This document shows, piece after piece, positions 10,099 through 21,679 of a DNA stretch of 64,000 nt. This stretch comes from Mytilus trossulus (Eukaryota > Mollusca > Bivalvia > Mytilida > Mytilidae). Each line of letters opens with the position of its first letter. The first letter of the stretch is position 1. The position numbers were made by a program, and so were the translations under genes. The stretch covers positions 27,565,930 to 27,629,929 of the forward strand of contig NC_086376.1 in the NCBI RefSeq assembly GCF_036588685.1. Direction: 5' to 3'. Under the pieces are notes generated by a model. It saw nothing but the letters and a program-made list of their open reading frames with translations, made no database searches and was not told the origin of the DNA.

Positions 10099-13000
10099 GT
10101 TATACAAATAGCAATTTGATATTTTTAAATATGAAGTGTAATCTAAAAAGTTGATGAAATTTCTGTTTCAAAAAAGATTACCATGATCATGATGATCATA
10201 ACAAACAAAATCAAATCCAATGATTCAGGATAACTGACCGAGCTATGTGATCACCCAGGCCTCTTGTTTTATGGTTGAAAAAGTTCTTTTTTATTGGCAG
10301 ATTTAAAAAAAACCTCAATATACTGACCTGTTATATTGCAATGCATCCAAGTATAAAATATCATGTGAGAATTTGATGACATCCATCCATATATACATGA
10401 CATAATCAAGTATAAAGTTACTGTACTTCATCATTGTTTAGTAACAGGATGGTAAAAAAATATATTTTCAGAAGATTGATTTTAATCTTATTCTATTATA
10501 ACGCTTGGAAGTCTGCAAACAAAAAAATGTTTCAGTCTGATCCTACAGTTGTACAAAAGTGTATGTTACATAAAAATGAGGAGATGTGCATGTGAGACAA
10601 CTATCCACCAACGTTCAATTGACAGTGATGTAAGCAACTATTCATCAGCGTACATGTACATGTACGGCCTTCAACAAATAGCAAAACCAAAACTGTATAG
10701 TCTGATATTAAAGGTCTTTACATGACAAAATGTGGGACAATTCAAACAAAAACAAAATTTAAGGTTCATTCTAATAAACACAACACATTTTTCCAGAGCT
10801 CATCGATCACATTACAATAATCTACAATGTATTAATCTAACTGATTTTCAGAGTGACGATACCTGCATCAATCAGACATAGTGTACATGTCCAATGTATG
10901 TTAATACAAAGCCACTAAAAACATGTGTTATTCCTATTGCAATTTTGGGCCAAATATATTTTCAACAACAAGACACATTCCCCATTTCCTTTCTCAATTT
11001 TATGTGACAGTATGCCGATGCTGCTGCCTATTATTTTGGAAGATATATAGTTTATATGCCTTTTGACAGCTGACATGTGAAAGCTTCTGACCTTGCAAAG
11101 TATAAGGGCAAATCAAGCATTTATAATTGACATTTTCTATAAATATTACTTATTTTCAAATGTAAATGTAAACTACCTTCATAAAGTATACAATGGTCCA
11201 GATCATTGGGAACCTACTGCATTTTGTTGCAGATAGAAAATACAAAAATGTATTCAGAAGTTTTTTTACCTGTATATTTCAATATCATTTAAGGTGCCAT
11301 TGCAGAAGACACAAAGACAAATAAGGAAGAAGAAATTTCAACAGTTGCTGTAACAAATTTTACAACCGGAAGTCTGTTTGATGAACATGTAGAGGATGCT
11401 AAGGATAGCATTTGGTTGGTTTATATCATACCAGATCAAAGCCATGTCAACTACTTAGCGGATACCAGCTGGAATATCATCAAACAAAAAATGTCTAAAT
11501 TTGGTGTTAATATAGGAGTTTTTGATTGTAGTTTAGACCCTATGTAAGTACAGATATGAATCAATAAAAAGTGTATAGATTACAACCTAAAAGTATGATA
11601 AAAAGGTACAGTAAGAATGATTCATACCTAAATTGGTTTTTGAAGCAAAATTCACAAATCATTTGGCGGAAAACTTTTTGTCAAAATCATCCATATGTTC
11701 AAATAGATGTGTTAGAAACTTGCAAGACGTGATACATGCGTGCTGTGGATATATCAGGATTTAATCAATTCCCCCACATGAACATATTAGTGTTATAAGT
11801 CTCTTCACAGAAGATAATAAGCCTGAGGCAAAACATCCTCTCATCTTTCAATATCTCTTTTGTTTTATTATGAGTATTAATATTGAAATTTCTAAAATCT
11901 TACTTTTAGCTTGTGTACTATTTAACAAATGCATTTCCAATTATAATTGTTTTAATTCTTTTTCATCTCATTCTTCTTGGCTATGGAAACCACCACACAT
12001 CAAGTAATGATTTATTTGGTAATAGTCCTATTTTTTTAAAAGTTTAAAATACTTGATTTTGAATTTAATGCAAATCAATTTTAAAGAGTGTTAGGATTGG
12101 TTGCTGAGTGGTCTGCAGACTATTACAATGTGCAACCTATTTAAGTCCCCATACATGTATACAGCTATCTTAACTCAAAGATTTGTTGTGCAGACATTTT
12201 GGTGCATACCCCAGTATATGTATTGTGGGTGAGTTTTAGTTGTTATCCAAATAATATAAACCAAAACATATCTCTCTATTCTTATATTGAAAAAATGTAA
12301 CATACTATTTGCAATTTATATGTAAAGGTTACAGAATGCTATCATTTGTTTTTATTTTATATTTTGCAGGTATTGTGCAAGAAGAGATTGGTATTATACT
12401 TGTCTTATACTTGGTCTCCCGGAAGAGTTTCAGACAAAATCTAAAGTTACTTTGTTTCAATATACAGGACCATTTAAAGTAAACAACATCCATTCATGGA
12501 TAAAAGAAAGTATCAGTAAGAAAGTGCACACAGTGAACAGTTTGAACTCATACTCCAACAATTGGATGCAGTATATAACTTCTAGAGATCCATCAGAAGT
12601 TAGGGTCGTCATGTTTTCCAAATATCCATCCATTCCACTATTCTATTCTTCGGTCAGTGTCAAGTTTCCAGGTCGTGTCAAATTTGGTTTTGTTGATAGC
12701 GGAAGTAAAAGTGGAAAAGATATTCTGTATAATATTCAATCAATAAAACCTCCTACTTATCTTATAATTACAAATGAATACATTCTGGTTTATGGGCAAA
12801 ACTTTGGAGAAGATCTTAATTTTAAATCCATGGAAACTTATTTGAAAACTTTATATCCTTGTGTCAATGATATTTTTATTTTGAGTTTAATAATATGTAA
12901 TTGTGTAACACTATTGGAAATAAGTTTAGCACAGGGAACATTTATAAAGAGATTGATGAAGTTTATCTGGTGTATTGTAAAGATTAATATGTGTCTGTTA

Positions 13001-13912
13001 TTAATATGGATAGCTTTACTGACACTATTACAACTTCCCTTAATGCATAACTTAACAGTTCTGTGTTTAAAATTACTAAGATTATGTCGACTATCAACAT
13101 TTGGAACACTTTTCTATAAAGATTATTGTTTTTACTCCCGTCACTTTGTTTTTACTGAAATATTTTTTTGTTTATATCTTGTAACCGTTGGATACATACA
13201 ATACAAACGTAAAGGACCACTGGAAGAGGAAGAGGATGTTGAAGCCGATGAATGGAACTTTTCAGAGTTTAGAACTTTAGAACATTTATTTAGTCCCACA
13301 GCAGGTTTGTTCAGATCTGCTGGAATCCCAGCAATTGATCCAGAAAGAGTTTATATGAGAGATATGCCTACCCTTAGACAGATATGTAGCGTCCCCGATG
13401 ATTATATCACAAGATTACCAAAATGGCAATTTATAATGGACAAAACAGTTGAAAATCTTGGAAACATTGACATTATTTCTAAGTCTGAAAAAACATGTAA
13501 ATGTGTTTGTAATTCAGATCCCCCTGACAAAACATTCAGTACACAATCATGTGAAAAGTGTAGAAAATTACAAAATGAATGTAATGAACCAAAATCATCT
13601 CCATCAATAAAAAAGAAACACTTACATTTCGACAGACTGAAAAATTCCGATCCTACAACTACCGACCAATCAGACACGGACCAAGAGAAAGATACCATGG
13701 AGGATGAACATTTACATTTAGAAAATAGTCAGTGTGTGATATGTCTGGATGATTACACAAAAGGTGTGTGGCTGTGTGGATTACCATGTGGTCACAGTTT
13801 TCATCAAACATGTATACACATATGGTTAACACGGGACAATCATTATTGTCCTGTCTGTAGATGGACTTCCTACACACCTAAGCCATCTTACATACATTTA
13901 CATTCAGAATAG
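9873..13912 (+). CDS. RNF103: E3 ubiquitin-protein ligase RNF103-like (KF-1), complete
   Basis: Coding exons 9873-10098, 11306-11543 and 12370-13912 join in frame (2,007 nt, 668 aa; vertebrate RNF103 is about 685 aa). The start MFIKLILFLVYIVILFLLTR is a membrane anchor like vertebrate MWLKLFFLLLYF. Residues about 20-75 match the conserved WIEMGNLSRRLLDPM.. MKLKALLDQRGISYEG segment. Exon 3 has several hydrophobic segments (FILSLIICNCVTLLEIS, LLLIWIALLTLLQLPLM, FFCLYLVTVGYI) and ends in a RING-H2 at about 610-652: CVIC, LPCGHSFH, QTC, CPVC (C3H2C3). The family is an ER membrane ubiquitin ligase acting in ER-associated degradation. A poly(A) signal AATAAA lies at 14066. No damage is visible. Confidence 0.95.
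10099..11305 (+). other. RNF103 intron 1 with repeat fragments
   Basis: It contains a degraded family-B fragment (about 10573-10700, TACGGCCTTCAACAAATAGC) and the end of family A (10971-11003, ATTCCCCATTTCC). No other gene seen. Confidence 0.6.
11306..11543 (+). CDS. RNF103: RNF103 exon 2
   Basis: Acceptor CATTGCAG, donor CCTAT|GTAAGTA. It encodes a lumenal segment including SLFDEHVEDAKDSIWLVYII and NIGVFDCSLDP, matching vertebrate DGIWLVQVI and TFNCSSDP. It is too broken by introns to be found by long-ORF searches. Confidence 0.9.
11544..12369 (+). other. RNF103 intron 2
   Basis: AT-rich intron, GTAAGTA to TTTTGCAG. No coding sequence or clear repeat recognised. Confidence 0.7.
12370..13912 (+). 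CDS. RNF103: RNF103 exon 3 with membrane segments and RING-H2
   Basis: Acceptor TATTTTGCAG. It starts YCARRDWYYTCLILGLPEEF (vertebrate YCRRRGW), covers the transmembrane bundle and the acidic/Ser-rich cytosolic linker with Cys-rich CKCVCN and CEKCRK pairs, and ends with the RING-H2 and TAG at 13910-13912. Confidence 0.95.
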
Positions 13913-14065
13913 TTTGTTTGTGTTATGTCCAATTTTGGTCTATCTCTGGAAATATTGTTGTATTCAAGAATATACATGTAGTGGATTTTGTTTTGTTTTG
14001 AATTTGTGTGATCCATTCTTGTATCTACATGAACATGTATACTGTATATTGAACATACATTTGAA

Positions 14066-14071
14066 AATAAA
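14066..14071 (+). terminator. Poly(A) signal of RNF103
   Basis: Canonical AATAAA about 150 bp after the RNF103 stop codon. Cleavage is expected shortly downstream. Confidence 0.55.
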
Positions 14072-14089
14072 AATGAGGAGATAAATTTA

Positions 14090-15150
14090 ATTCTGGTAAA
14101 AAGAAATTAATTTGTTTTTGATTTAAGACTTTCTTCCTGAAAAGGAAGAAAAACTATCTCAATAAGAATAAAGAAACGCTTTAAAAAAAATATTAAGAAA
14201 AAAATTGATTATGTCAGAGAAGTATGATCAATTTTACATATTATGATTTAAAAAATTAGGAATCCTTTTCTGTGATGTGATATTGGTTGTTATTTTTATG
14301 GATGGTTATTTTTTGTTAAATCTATGTCAACTATACATTGTACTACTTTGCTAAAAATATAGACAACATGTTACACAATTTATCTTACAGATACAAGATG
14401 ATTGAAAAAACTAAATATAAGCATTAATATTTGAATTCAGTTTCTATTTAAGGATTTCAGTTCTAACATTTTTGTCTTTCAATGATTTTACAGTTGTTTC
14501 TTTGTCTGTTTAGATTAAAAGAAATCATTTAGGATAATAGTCAATACATAAAAATTATATTTTATTGAAGTTAATTGTCAGTTTATATCATTGTAATGTT
14601 ATTTTTGAAAGTCCCAATTTCAAGCGTTTCTTTTTCATTATTTGTTGAATTTATTTCAACAGTAATTGTATTACATCTCTTCAAAAAGTTTTCAATGAAA
14701 AATAAAACTAAAATGTGAACACTTGAAAAACATGATCTATTTGACAGAAATCTCTTGGCATAGGACAATTCTCTACTTATATACCTTTGTGTATACAGTG
14801 CTGTTTTAGCTATCTGAAGTTGTTATTTTTTTTGTTTTATTTAGTTTATTTAATTTTTTCTTATAGAATTGTTATATAATTATTTTTTTTTTCATTATTT
14901 GAATCATTATACTTCTACTATTATATACACACTAATTAGTGCATGGCTGAGCCATAACTTAGTTTATTGTTGTAGTATCAGTACAATGCAAGTCTTCCAT
15001 ATCTTTTTGCCAACTTTTAGAAATGATTATATTTATCAACATGTACAATTATCAGTGAGTATATATTATAGGTATTTTAAATATAATTTATTATTATTTA
15101 ATTCTTGTTTCTCGAAATTGTTTCCTGTTTTGTGCTATTTCAGAAGTTTT
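14090..15150. other. Intergenic AT-rich stretch
   Basis: Between RNF103 and a MITE. The small open frames lack domain features and look like chance frames in AT-rich DNA. Confidence 0.5.
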
Positions 15151-15152
15151 AA

Positions 15153-15743
15153 GGTGGTATGGGTGTCTTTCGCCATCTTGGATTGTAAAAAACAGAGAAT
15201 CTAAGGTCCATATTTTCTATCAAGTTAGCAAAATTTGATGCAGGAATGCAATATTTAATGTGAATTTTCATTTAAAAGAACCAATTTATAAGAATATAAC
15301 TTAGAAATATTAAATTTTTAGAAGTGTAGATTATTTTTGGTTGTTTTTTTTAATATTTTCAAATTGGCATTTTAAGGGGAGGTAACTCTAAAACAGTGCA
15401 TTTTCTGAAGGACTCTACATGAAATTTTCCTATTTTGTCTTTTAGCCGGAAAAAACTTATGATGACCCTATCTTTTCTTTTGATATTCTAAAAGCATTGT
15501 CTGAAAGCTATCTTTTTCTAATTTATTATACGATTCTATCATTTTGTTTAGTTTCTATTCACAAAATGGTGCTTTTTCCTGTATAATCCATACAAAATTT
15601 GTCATTTTGTCACAACCTGTAGCTTGTGAAAATGCGCAGTGACCTATCATTTTTATAACATTTTTGAGCATGTATCAATAGATACTACATTTTGACAAAG
15701 TATGAACAAATTCTATCATTTTTATTTTAGACTCCCATACCAC
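15153..15743. mobile_element. 591-bp TTAA-flanked MITE
   Basis: GGTGGTATGGGTGTC (15153-15167) is inverted as GACTCCCATACCACC (15729-15743) with one mismatch. TTAA borders both ends. A TTAA duplication fits the piggyBac or Kolobok class; no transposase is encoded. It shares ATGGGTGTCTTTCGCC (15159-15174) with the TTA-flanked MITE at 7492. Confidence 0.8.
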
Positions 15744-15904
15744 CTTAATATTTTTAAAGCTGTTAAACTAAATTTAACTTAAGTTCAGAACATCAAAAGC
15801 AAAAATTCCTTTGGTAGATTAAATTTTCAAATAATCACTATGGTAATCTTATGGTTAAATTAGTTTGGCATTCATTATCACTGAACTAGTATATATATTT
15901 GTTT

Positions 15905-16045
15905 AGGGGCCAGTTGGAGGACGCCTCCGGGTGCAGGAATTTCTCGTTACATTGAAGACCTGTTGGTGACCTTCTGCTGTTGTTTTTTCTTTGGTCGGGT
16001 TGTTGTCTCTTTGATATATTCCCCATTTCCATTCTAAATTTTATT
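15905..16045. repeat. Interspersed repeat family A
   Basis: It includes the upstream part GGACGCCTCCGGGTGCAGGA and then the shared GACCTGTTGGTGACCTT.. ATTCCCCATTTCCATTCT block. Confidence 0.65.
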
Positions 16046-18320
16046 GAATAATTATTTACATATTCATGAATAGACGTATTATCTGCTCACTTGTTGACTA
16101 CTTTTTCAAAATTTGAATTTTTTGCTAAGTTAATCATTGACCTAACCATTCTATTTTACACTTATCCTCATTTGGAGTAAGAAAGTGTTTTGATTCTGTG
16201 GTTCTTGTTAAAAAAATCACCAGATAGCTTTTGGTTAGAATGATAGCAGTTTCTGGAGTTAGCTCCATTTAATTGTTAATTGCTTGGACATTTCAATCAC
16301 ATTATATCTTGAATTATATATTTTTCTACTGTATCTGTTTAGTATGTTTTTAATGAGATAATAAAAATTGAGAATAGAAATGGGGACTGGGTCAAAGAGC
16401 AGAGTAAGATTTTATGAAGGAAAAGTTAATCAGATCAGAATATCATTTTAGTTTTGTTAATGAAATGAATTACAAATTTAGAAATTATAAGGTATATTAA
16501 TATTTGACAGTATGAAACATGTAAATGATATAGAAAACTGTTATATAATGATAGTTTATATGAAAAGTAACAACAAATTAACAACAGTATTCACTTGAAA
16601 TAAAAAACAGAGTAGCACTAATTGTTATCTATATGATATATTTGATGAATAAAATATCACTAATTGATAATTTTTATTTATTAAGCCATGAACCAATCAT
16701 TTCTACATATTTAAGAATTTTTACCACATTTTTATTATATCAAAACTTTCGGCAAGATAGGTCATGCAAAAAAGTTGCACCAAAAGTTTCTATTGCATTG
16801 TTGGTATGCAGTATAACCTGAAATCACAATATTTAATCTCACATTTACGTTCATTGTTCAACAATTAATATGGCAAATTTGTGCAAAAGTTGATTATATG
16901 AATTTGTAAAGATTGAAAAAAGTCTATAATATCTCTGTATGGATAAGTCATCATTTCAGTGGCTGAAAAAAAACCTACTAAATTGGGGATACAAAATTGT
17001 CATTCAAGGTGAATAACTCCAATAAATCATTGATCAACAGCTTTAAATTTTGGCCATGTTAAACTATTGGTACATTTTGTCATGCAGAGTGATTTTTGCT
17101 ATTTTGAGAAGCTGAAATTGTAAAAGTTGTCATTTAAGAGACAATAACTCTTTCAAGGTGTCAAAATTGACAGCAAGTTGAGTTTCAAACTGTGACGCAC
17201 AAGTAACCCAGTAAAACACCTGTAATACAGAAAAAACAACAGCAAAGGAACCACTAAGATCAGAAAATGTTTGCCTGATTTGCTTCAAGTTAAAATTGAT
17301 ATGGCCATGGCAACATTTACAAAATTCAATGCTCCTACTTGATGGAGGTCTTCATCTCTATATCATGTTCCCTTCACAAGATGGCTACAACCAATGGAGA
17401 AATTTACCTTTTATATCTGAGAACCCAGGTTTGGTTGCTAGCACTTCTGTTGCTCAGTTGTTAGTCTTGTCTTTTAGTTTCATATGTAGGGTTTGGTGGG
17501 CTTTGACAAGCACTTATCAAGACTGTTTATAATGCCTTTACCCTAATTTGGATGAGTACTAATAGATACTTTATTTTGGGAGACCATCATTTATATATTA
17601 GTTGTAATTGACTCTAAACTAGCTTTCAGTAACTGCTAGTTCTCTGAATTTCAGTGCTTTGTGTCTATTGTTGTTTTTGTAATTTGTACTGATCCTTCAG
17701 ATGAGCTGATTGCAAAAGATGAGTTTCTCCATATGTTGTGTTGTATCTATAGGTATTACTACCTGGTGTTGGTGGCAGTAGCCTGAACTATTTGTGTAAA
17801 GCTTTATATTTCAGCAGTAAGAAGACCTGAATGATTCATAACTTGTATGCAGATCCCTAATGTTGTGAAGTTTTGGTCTGATGTATGTCAATTGTCCTTG
17901 ACCTCATATTCATGGTTCCATTAGTTTTCTAGTTTGAATTGTTTCACTTTTTTCTATGTCTTTTATTGCCAGAATAAAGTACTAACAGGTTTTTCTCATT
18001 GTTAAGGATGTACTTTTGCTTGCATCCATTTCATTCGAACTTTGGTGGATAGTAGTCTCAAAAACAATCCTACAACACTTCTGCATTTTTAGTGTTTTAG
18101 TCTTTTTGCCATGCTCTGGTCGTGTGTCCTTCTTTGACTGACTGGTTTTGATTGCCCCTTAAGTATCTTTCATATAAGTTGGCAGAAAGACAACATTCTC
18201 TAATTACGTTTGGATTTATAACTCCATGTCAAGGTTGTTTTTTAATGAGGTTTGTGTTTCTCAGTTTTATGTTGTGTTTTGAAGTCTTTTTTAAATCATT
18301 TTGTGTTGTTTGTTTGGTAT
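16046..18320. other. Intergenic, old repeat remnants
   Basis: No supported gene. Low-complexity and prose-like diverged repeat sequence. I cannot assign families. Confidence 0.4.
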
Positions 18321-18322
18321 TT

Positions 18323-18612
18323 TTATGCCCCACCTACAATAGTAGAGGGGCATTATGTTTCTGGTCTGTGCGTCTGTTCGTCTGTGTGTCTGTCCTTCTG
18401 TCTGTTCGTCCGTCCGTTCGTCCGTCTGTCCCGCTTCAGGTGAAAGTTTTTGGTCAAGGTAGTTTTTGATGAAGTTGAAGTCCAATCAACTTGAAACTTA
18501 GTAGTATACATGTTCCCTTTGATAAGATCATTCTAATTTTGATGCCAAATTAAAGAATTTATTCCAATTTCAAGGTCCACTAAACATAGAAAATGATAGT
18601 GCGTGTGGGGCA
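18323..18612 (+). repeat. Interspersed repeat family C
   Basis: It starts TATGCCCCACCTACAATAGT, then AGAGGGGCATTATGTTTCTG, a TCTGT/TCCGT-rich simple stretch, and TCAACTTGAAACTTAGTA. The same modules lie inverted at about 45,690-46,130. Confidence 0.75.
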
Positions 18613-21360
18613 TCCGTGTACTGTGGACACATTCTTGTTTACTTGTGATTTTTGATTGTCCTTTCAGATTGTCTGCCTCATTTTCAAACAAAAGAAACAA
18701 GAAGTACAGCACCGTTAAAATTTTAATAATTTATACTTATGTACATATTTATGAAGACACACCTTCAACAATCAAAACATACAATGTTTTGTATCATTTG
18801 TTTAATCTTGTGATATCGCATTTAAAAAAAAGAAAGATTATGGTGTATTAACTCATTCTCAAAATCACTACATGGACATGAAAAAAACTTTTTATACTGT
18901 GAAATAAACATTTCAACAGGTACATAGTCAATACAGAGATGATTTGACTTCATCATGAATTGTCATACAATATATTATGTCTAATTGTAAAACAATATTA
19001 AGTTCAAGTAAAAAAATAAAATGTATTTGGTTTATGCCAAGTAGAATATTACAAAAAATATGCTTCTTGCAGTCATACATAATAAATTTTGAAGTTAAAA
19101 ATATTCTGTGAAAAAAGTATGATATTTGCTTTCATGTCTTTTTATTTTGGTTTTAAAACAATTATTGATATCAGAAGTGAAGTGACTTCTTGAACAGAAA
19201 CAAAATTGTTCAAATGACTAGGTATAATTTTTCAAAAGCATGTAGTTGAAATTTAATGGCAGTTATTTATTTGTAATTTGGTGGTAGCTTTTGTATGGTT
19301 AAAAATAAGCTTCTTCGATTTAAAAGTAAAATGAAACAATATTTTTGATTAATATATGAATATAGAATTGCCCTTATTTTTATTTGCTTTATATTTGCCA
19401 GATTTGTTTCAATCAAACATTTATTTAAGTATTGAATGCTTCTTTTTGTAACTTCATTGGGGTGTAAAAGCGTTGACCAAAGTACATTTTGTATGAAGCA
19501 CGGAAACTTCTTACAGCCCTATGAAGTTACAAAAAGAAGCATTTTTTAGCTAGGATCATGACAAGACGACTTTTATCAATTTTTTAAATATAATTCACAT
19601 GTGCACTTTATGTGGGACCTTGTGTTATCATGAATGATAAGTTTTATTGAGTAATGCAATTCCATGGAATAACATGTGATGTGCAGTTAGCCAATCAAAA
19701 TATCATTTACAATGTATAATGAAACATGCATCTAATGTAATTTCATGCAAACATCACTTCATTTCATTTATAACACACTTCATGTTAAATATTTTATTTA
19801 TTTAGCACTGAATCATTCTTAAACTTGCACTAACAGTCTTTTTTTCAGTTTGACCACAACCTTACTTTAGTACAAATACATATATAACATTGAAGCTAGG
19901 TCCTTTGACAGTAAGGGATATTCTCACATATTCTTTGATGTAAAAGAGACAAACTTCCCAACAGAGACATGAGTTACTGTGAATTCATATATAAATAGTA
20001 TGTATTTAATGGAAGATACATATATCTATAAGGTATTGCAGAGTATATGTATGTGAAGAACAACTAGATATCCATTTTCAAAATTGTACTTAAATCTTTC
20101 GCTCAGACCTCTCACTAACTACAACCTTTATTTATATAACATTCAAAAGAATATTGGTTGATGTATACATAAGAGACAACCTTCTTTTTTTGTAAATATT
20201 AAATTGAATGTATATAACTTAAACCAAAACTCTTTAATTCCTCAAAAACAAACCCTAAAAAATTTGGAAGAATAATACCACTTAAATACTGGAATGTTAA
20301 ATAAAAATAATTCTCTACAAAAATTACAGAAAACAGAAAATAAACAAAGTAAAAAGATAACTTTCAATTACTGAAATATAAATGATAAAATATGAATAAA
20401 CTCTCAAGTCATGTAAGGAGTATTCAGAAATTCATTCACACATAATAATGCAGATTAAATGATTATGTTTTCAAGAGGGGGGTTATTGCAAAATAATAAT
20501 TTGGAATGCACCCATGGTTACCATGCAGGGAAAAATTGATGACAATACCCAGAGATTGATGTTGAATTAAACATTCTCAAAATTAATATATTTAAGCAGG
20601 ACTTCACTGAAAATGTTATAATGCTGCTAAACCTTGATATTATATATACTAATCATGCTAATCATGAAAACATATTGCACCAACTTAAAATCATGTTAAA
20701 ATAAACAATAAACCTTATACAGATTTGAGATGACATGAATAAATATCTAATGACATACACCATTATTTTAGTTCAATGAATACCATATGAAACATATGAC
20801 ATTGATATCAAACGACTTCACTAATAATGACTTGTTTCTTAAATGCTTCTCAGCTCATGTAACATAAAAAGTATATATTCTTATCACCAATTCAACTTCA
20901 ATTGTATACATTCTTAACACCAATGTTAATTCTTTTAAATTTTAAGGTAACTTCATTATTTCAATATTATGCTTCAAAAACCAACAAAAAGCTAACTTGG
21001 AACCAATTTATTGATACCAAAGTTAATTTTGAGGATAGTAAAGAACTTTTTTTTAGAAGATGCTTAAATTATATATAAAACCAAAAACTATATCTTCAAA
21101 CAGATAAAACCCATCTGTCCTTATAATTTGTTTGCACATGCAATTTTGGTTCCATTATAAAAAAATACATGTATCATTTACAAAAGTTTAAAAATATACT
21201 GGTGTGGCAAAATATATGTCAAATTATGCTAATGCCTGATAAATTTAAAGAAATTTCAGCGTATTCTGTAACTGTCACTAACAAACAGTATTATTTTCAG
21301 CAAGACTTTCCATTTACCTTTTCATCAATAATAAAAACATCACAGCATTATTTCAATACA
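18613..21360. other. Intergenic tail-to-tail region before SEC23IP 3' end
   Basis: No coding sequence supported. It holds the 3' UTR of the minus-strand SEC23IP-like gene near 21,360 and a fold-back element at 19,435. I could not place the poly(A) site. Confidence 0.4.
19435..19543. mobile_element. 109-bp fold-back element with 23-bp perfect arms
   Basis: The arm at 19435-19457 (AATGCTTCTTTTTGTAACTT..) is exactly inverted at 19521-19543. The 63-bp loop has no coding content. A miniature hairpin element is likely; no clear target duplication. Confidence 0.75.
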
Positions 21361-21679
21361 TTATTTCTTAAGAAATCCTTGCATTGGAGGAGGACCAAAA
21401 TTATGGCTGGGTGGTGGAGGTGCCGACATAGGTCTATTAATAGACTGAGGAGGCAGTCCAGCTGACATTTGAGGCACACTAGGAGAATGTCCCATAGGGG
21501 GCACTGCTTGTGTGAATTGAGGAGGAGGAGGTCCAACACCACCCTGTGGTTTATTGTATAATGGTACAGGTCCTGAGGGGAAAGAGTTCTTAGATGAATC
21601 TGGTCCAGGCATTTGTGGCATCATTCCTAAAGGTCCATATATTTCTCTTAACACTAATAACACTGTGTCCTCTGACTCC
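21361..21679 (-). CDS. SEC23IP: SEC23IP exon 22, DDHD end and Pro-rich tail
   Basis: It starts [19 protein letters not shown] (human WESEDTALLLLKEIY), Asp981 being the candidate last D. Then about 85 residues of Pro/Gly/Met-rich tail ending [11 protein letters not shown]. Human p125 stops soon after EIYRTM, so this tail is longer than in human. Confidence 0.93.

Noticed and set aside
14583..21300. Genes in the RNF103-SEC23IP interval
   Set aside because: All open frames there are short, AT-biased and lack recognisable domains or consistent splice sites.
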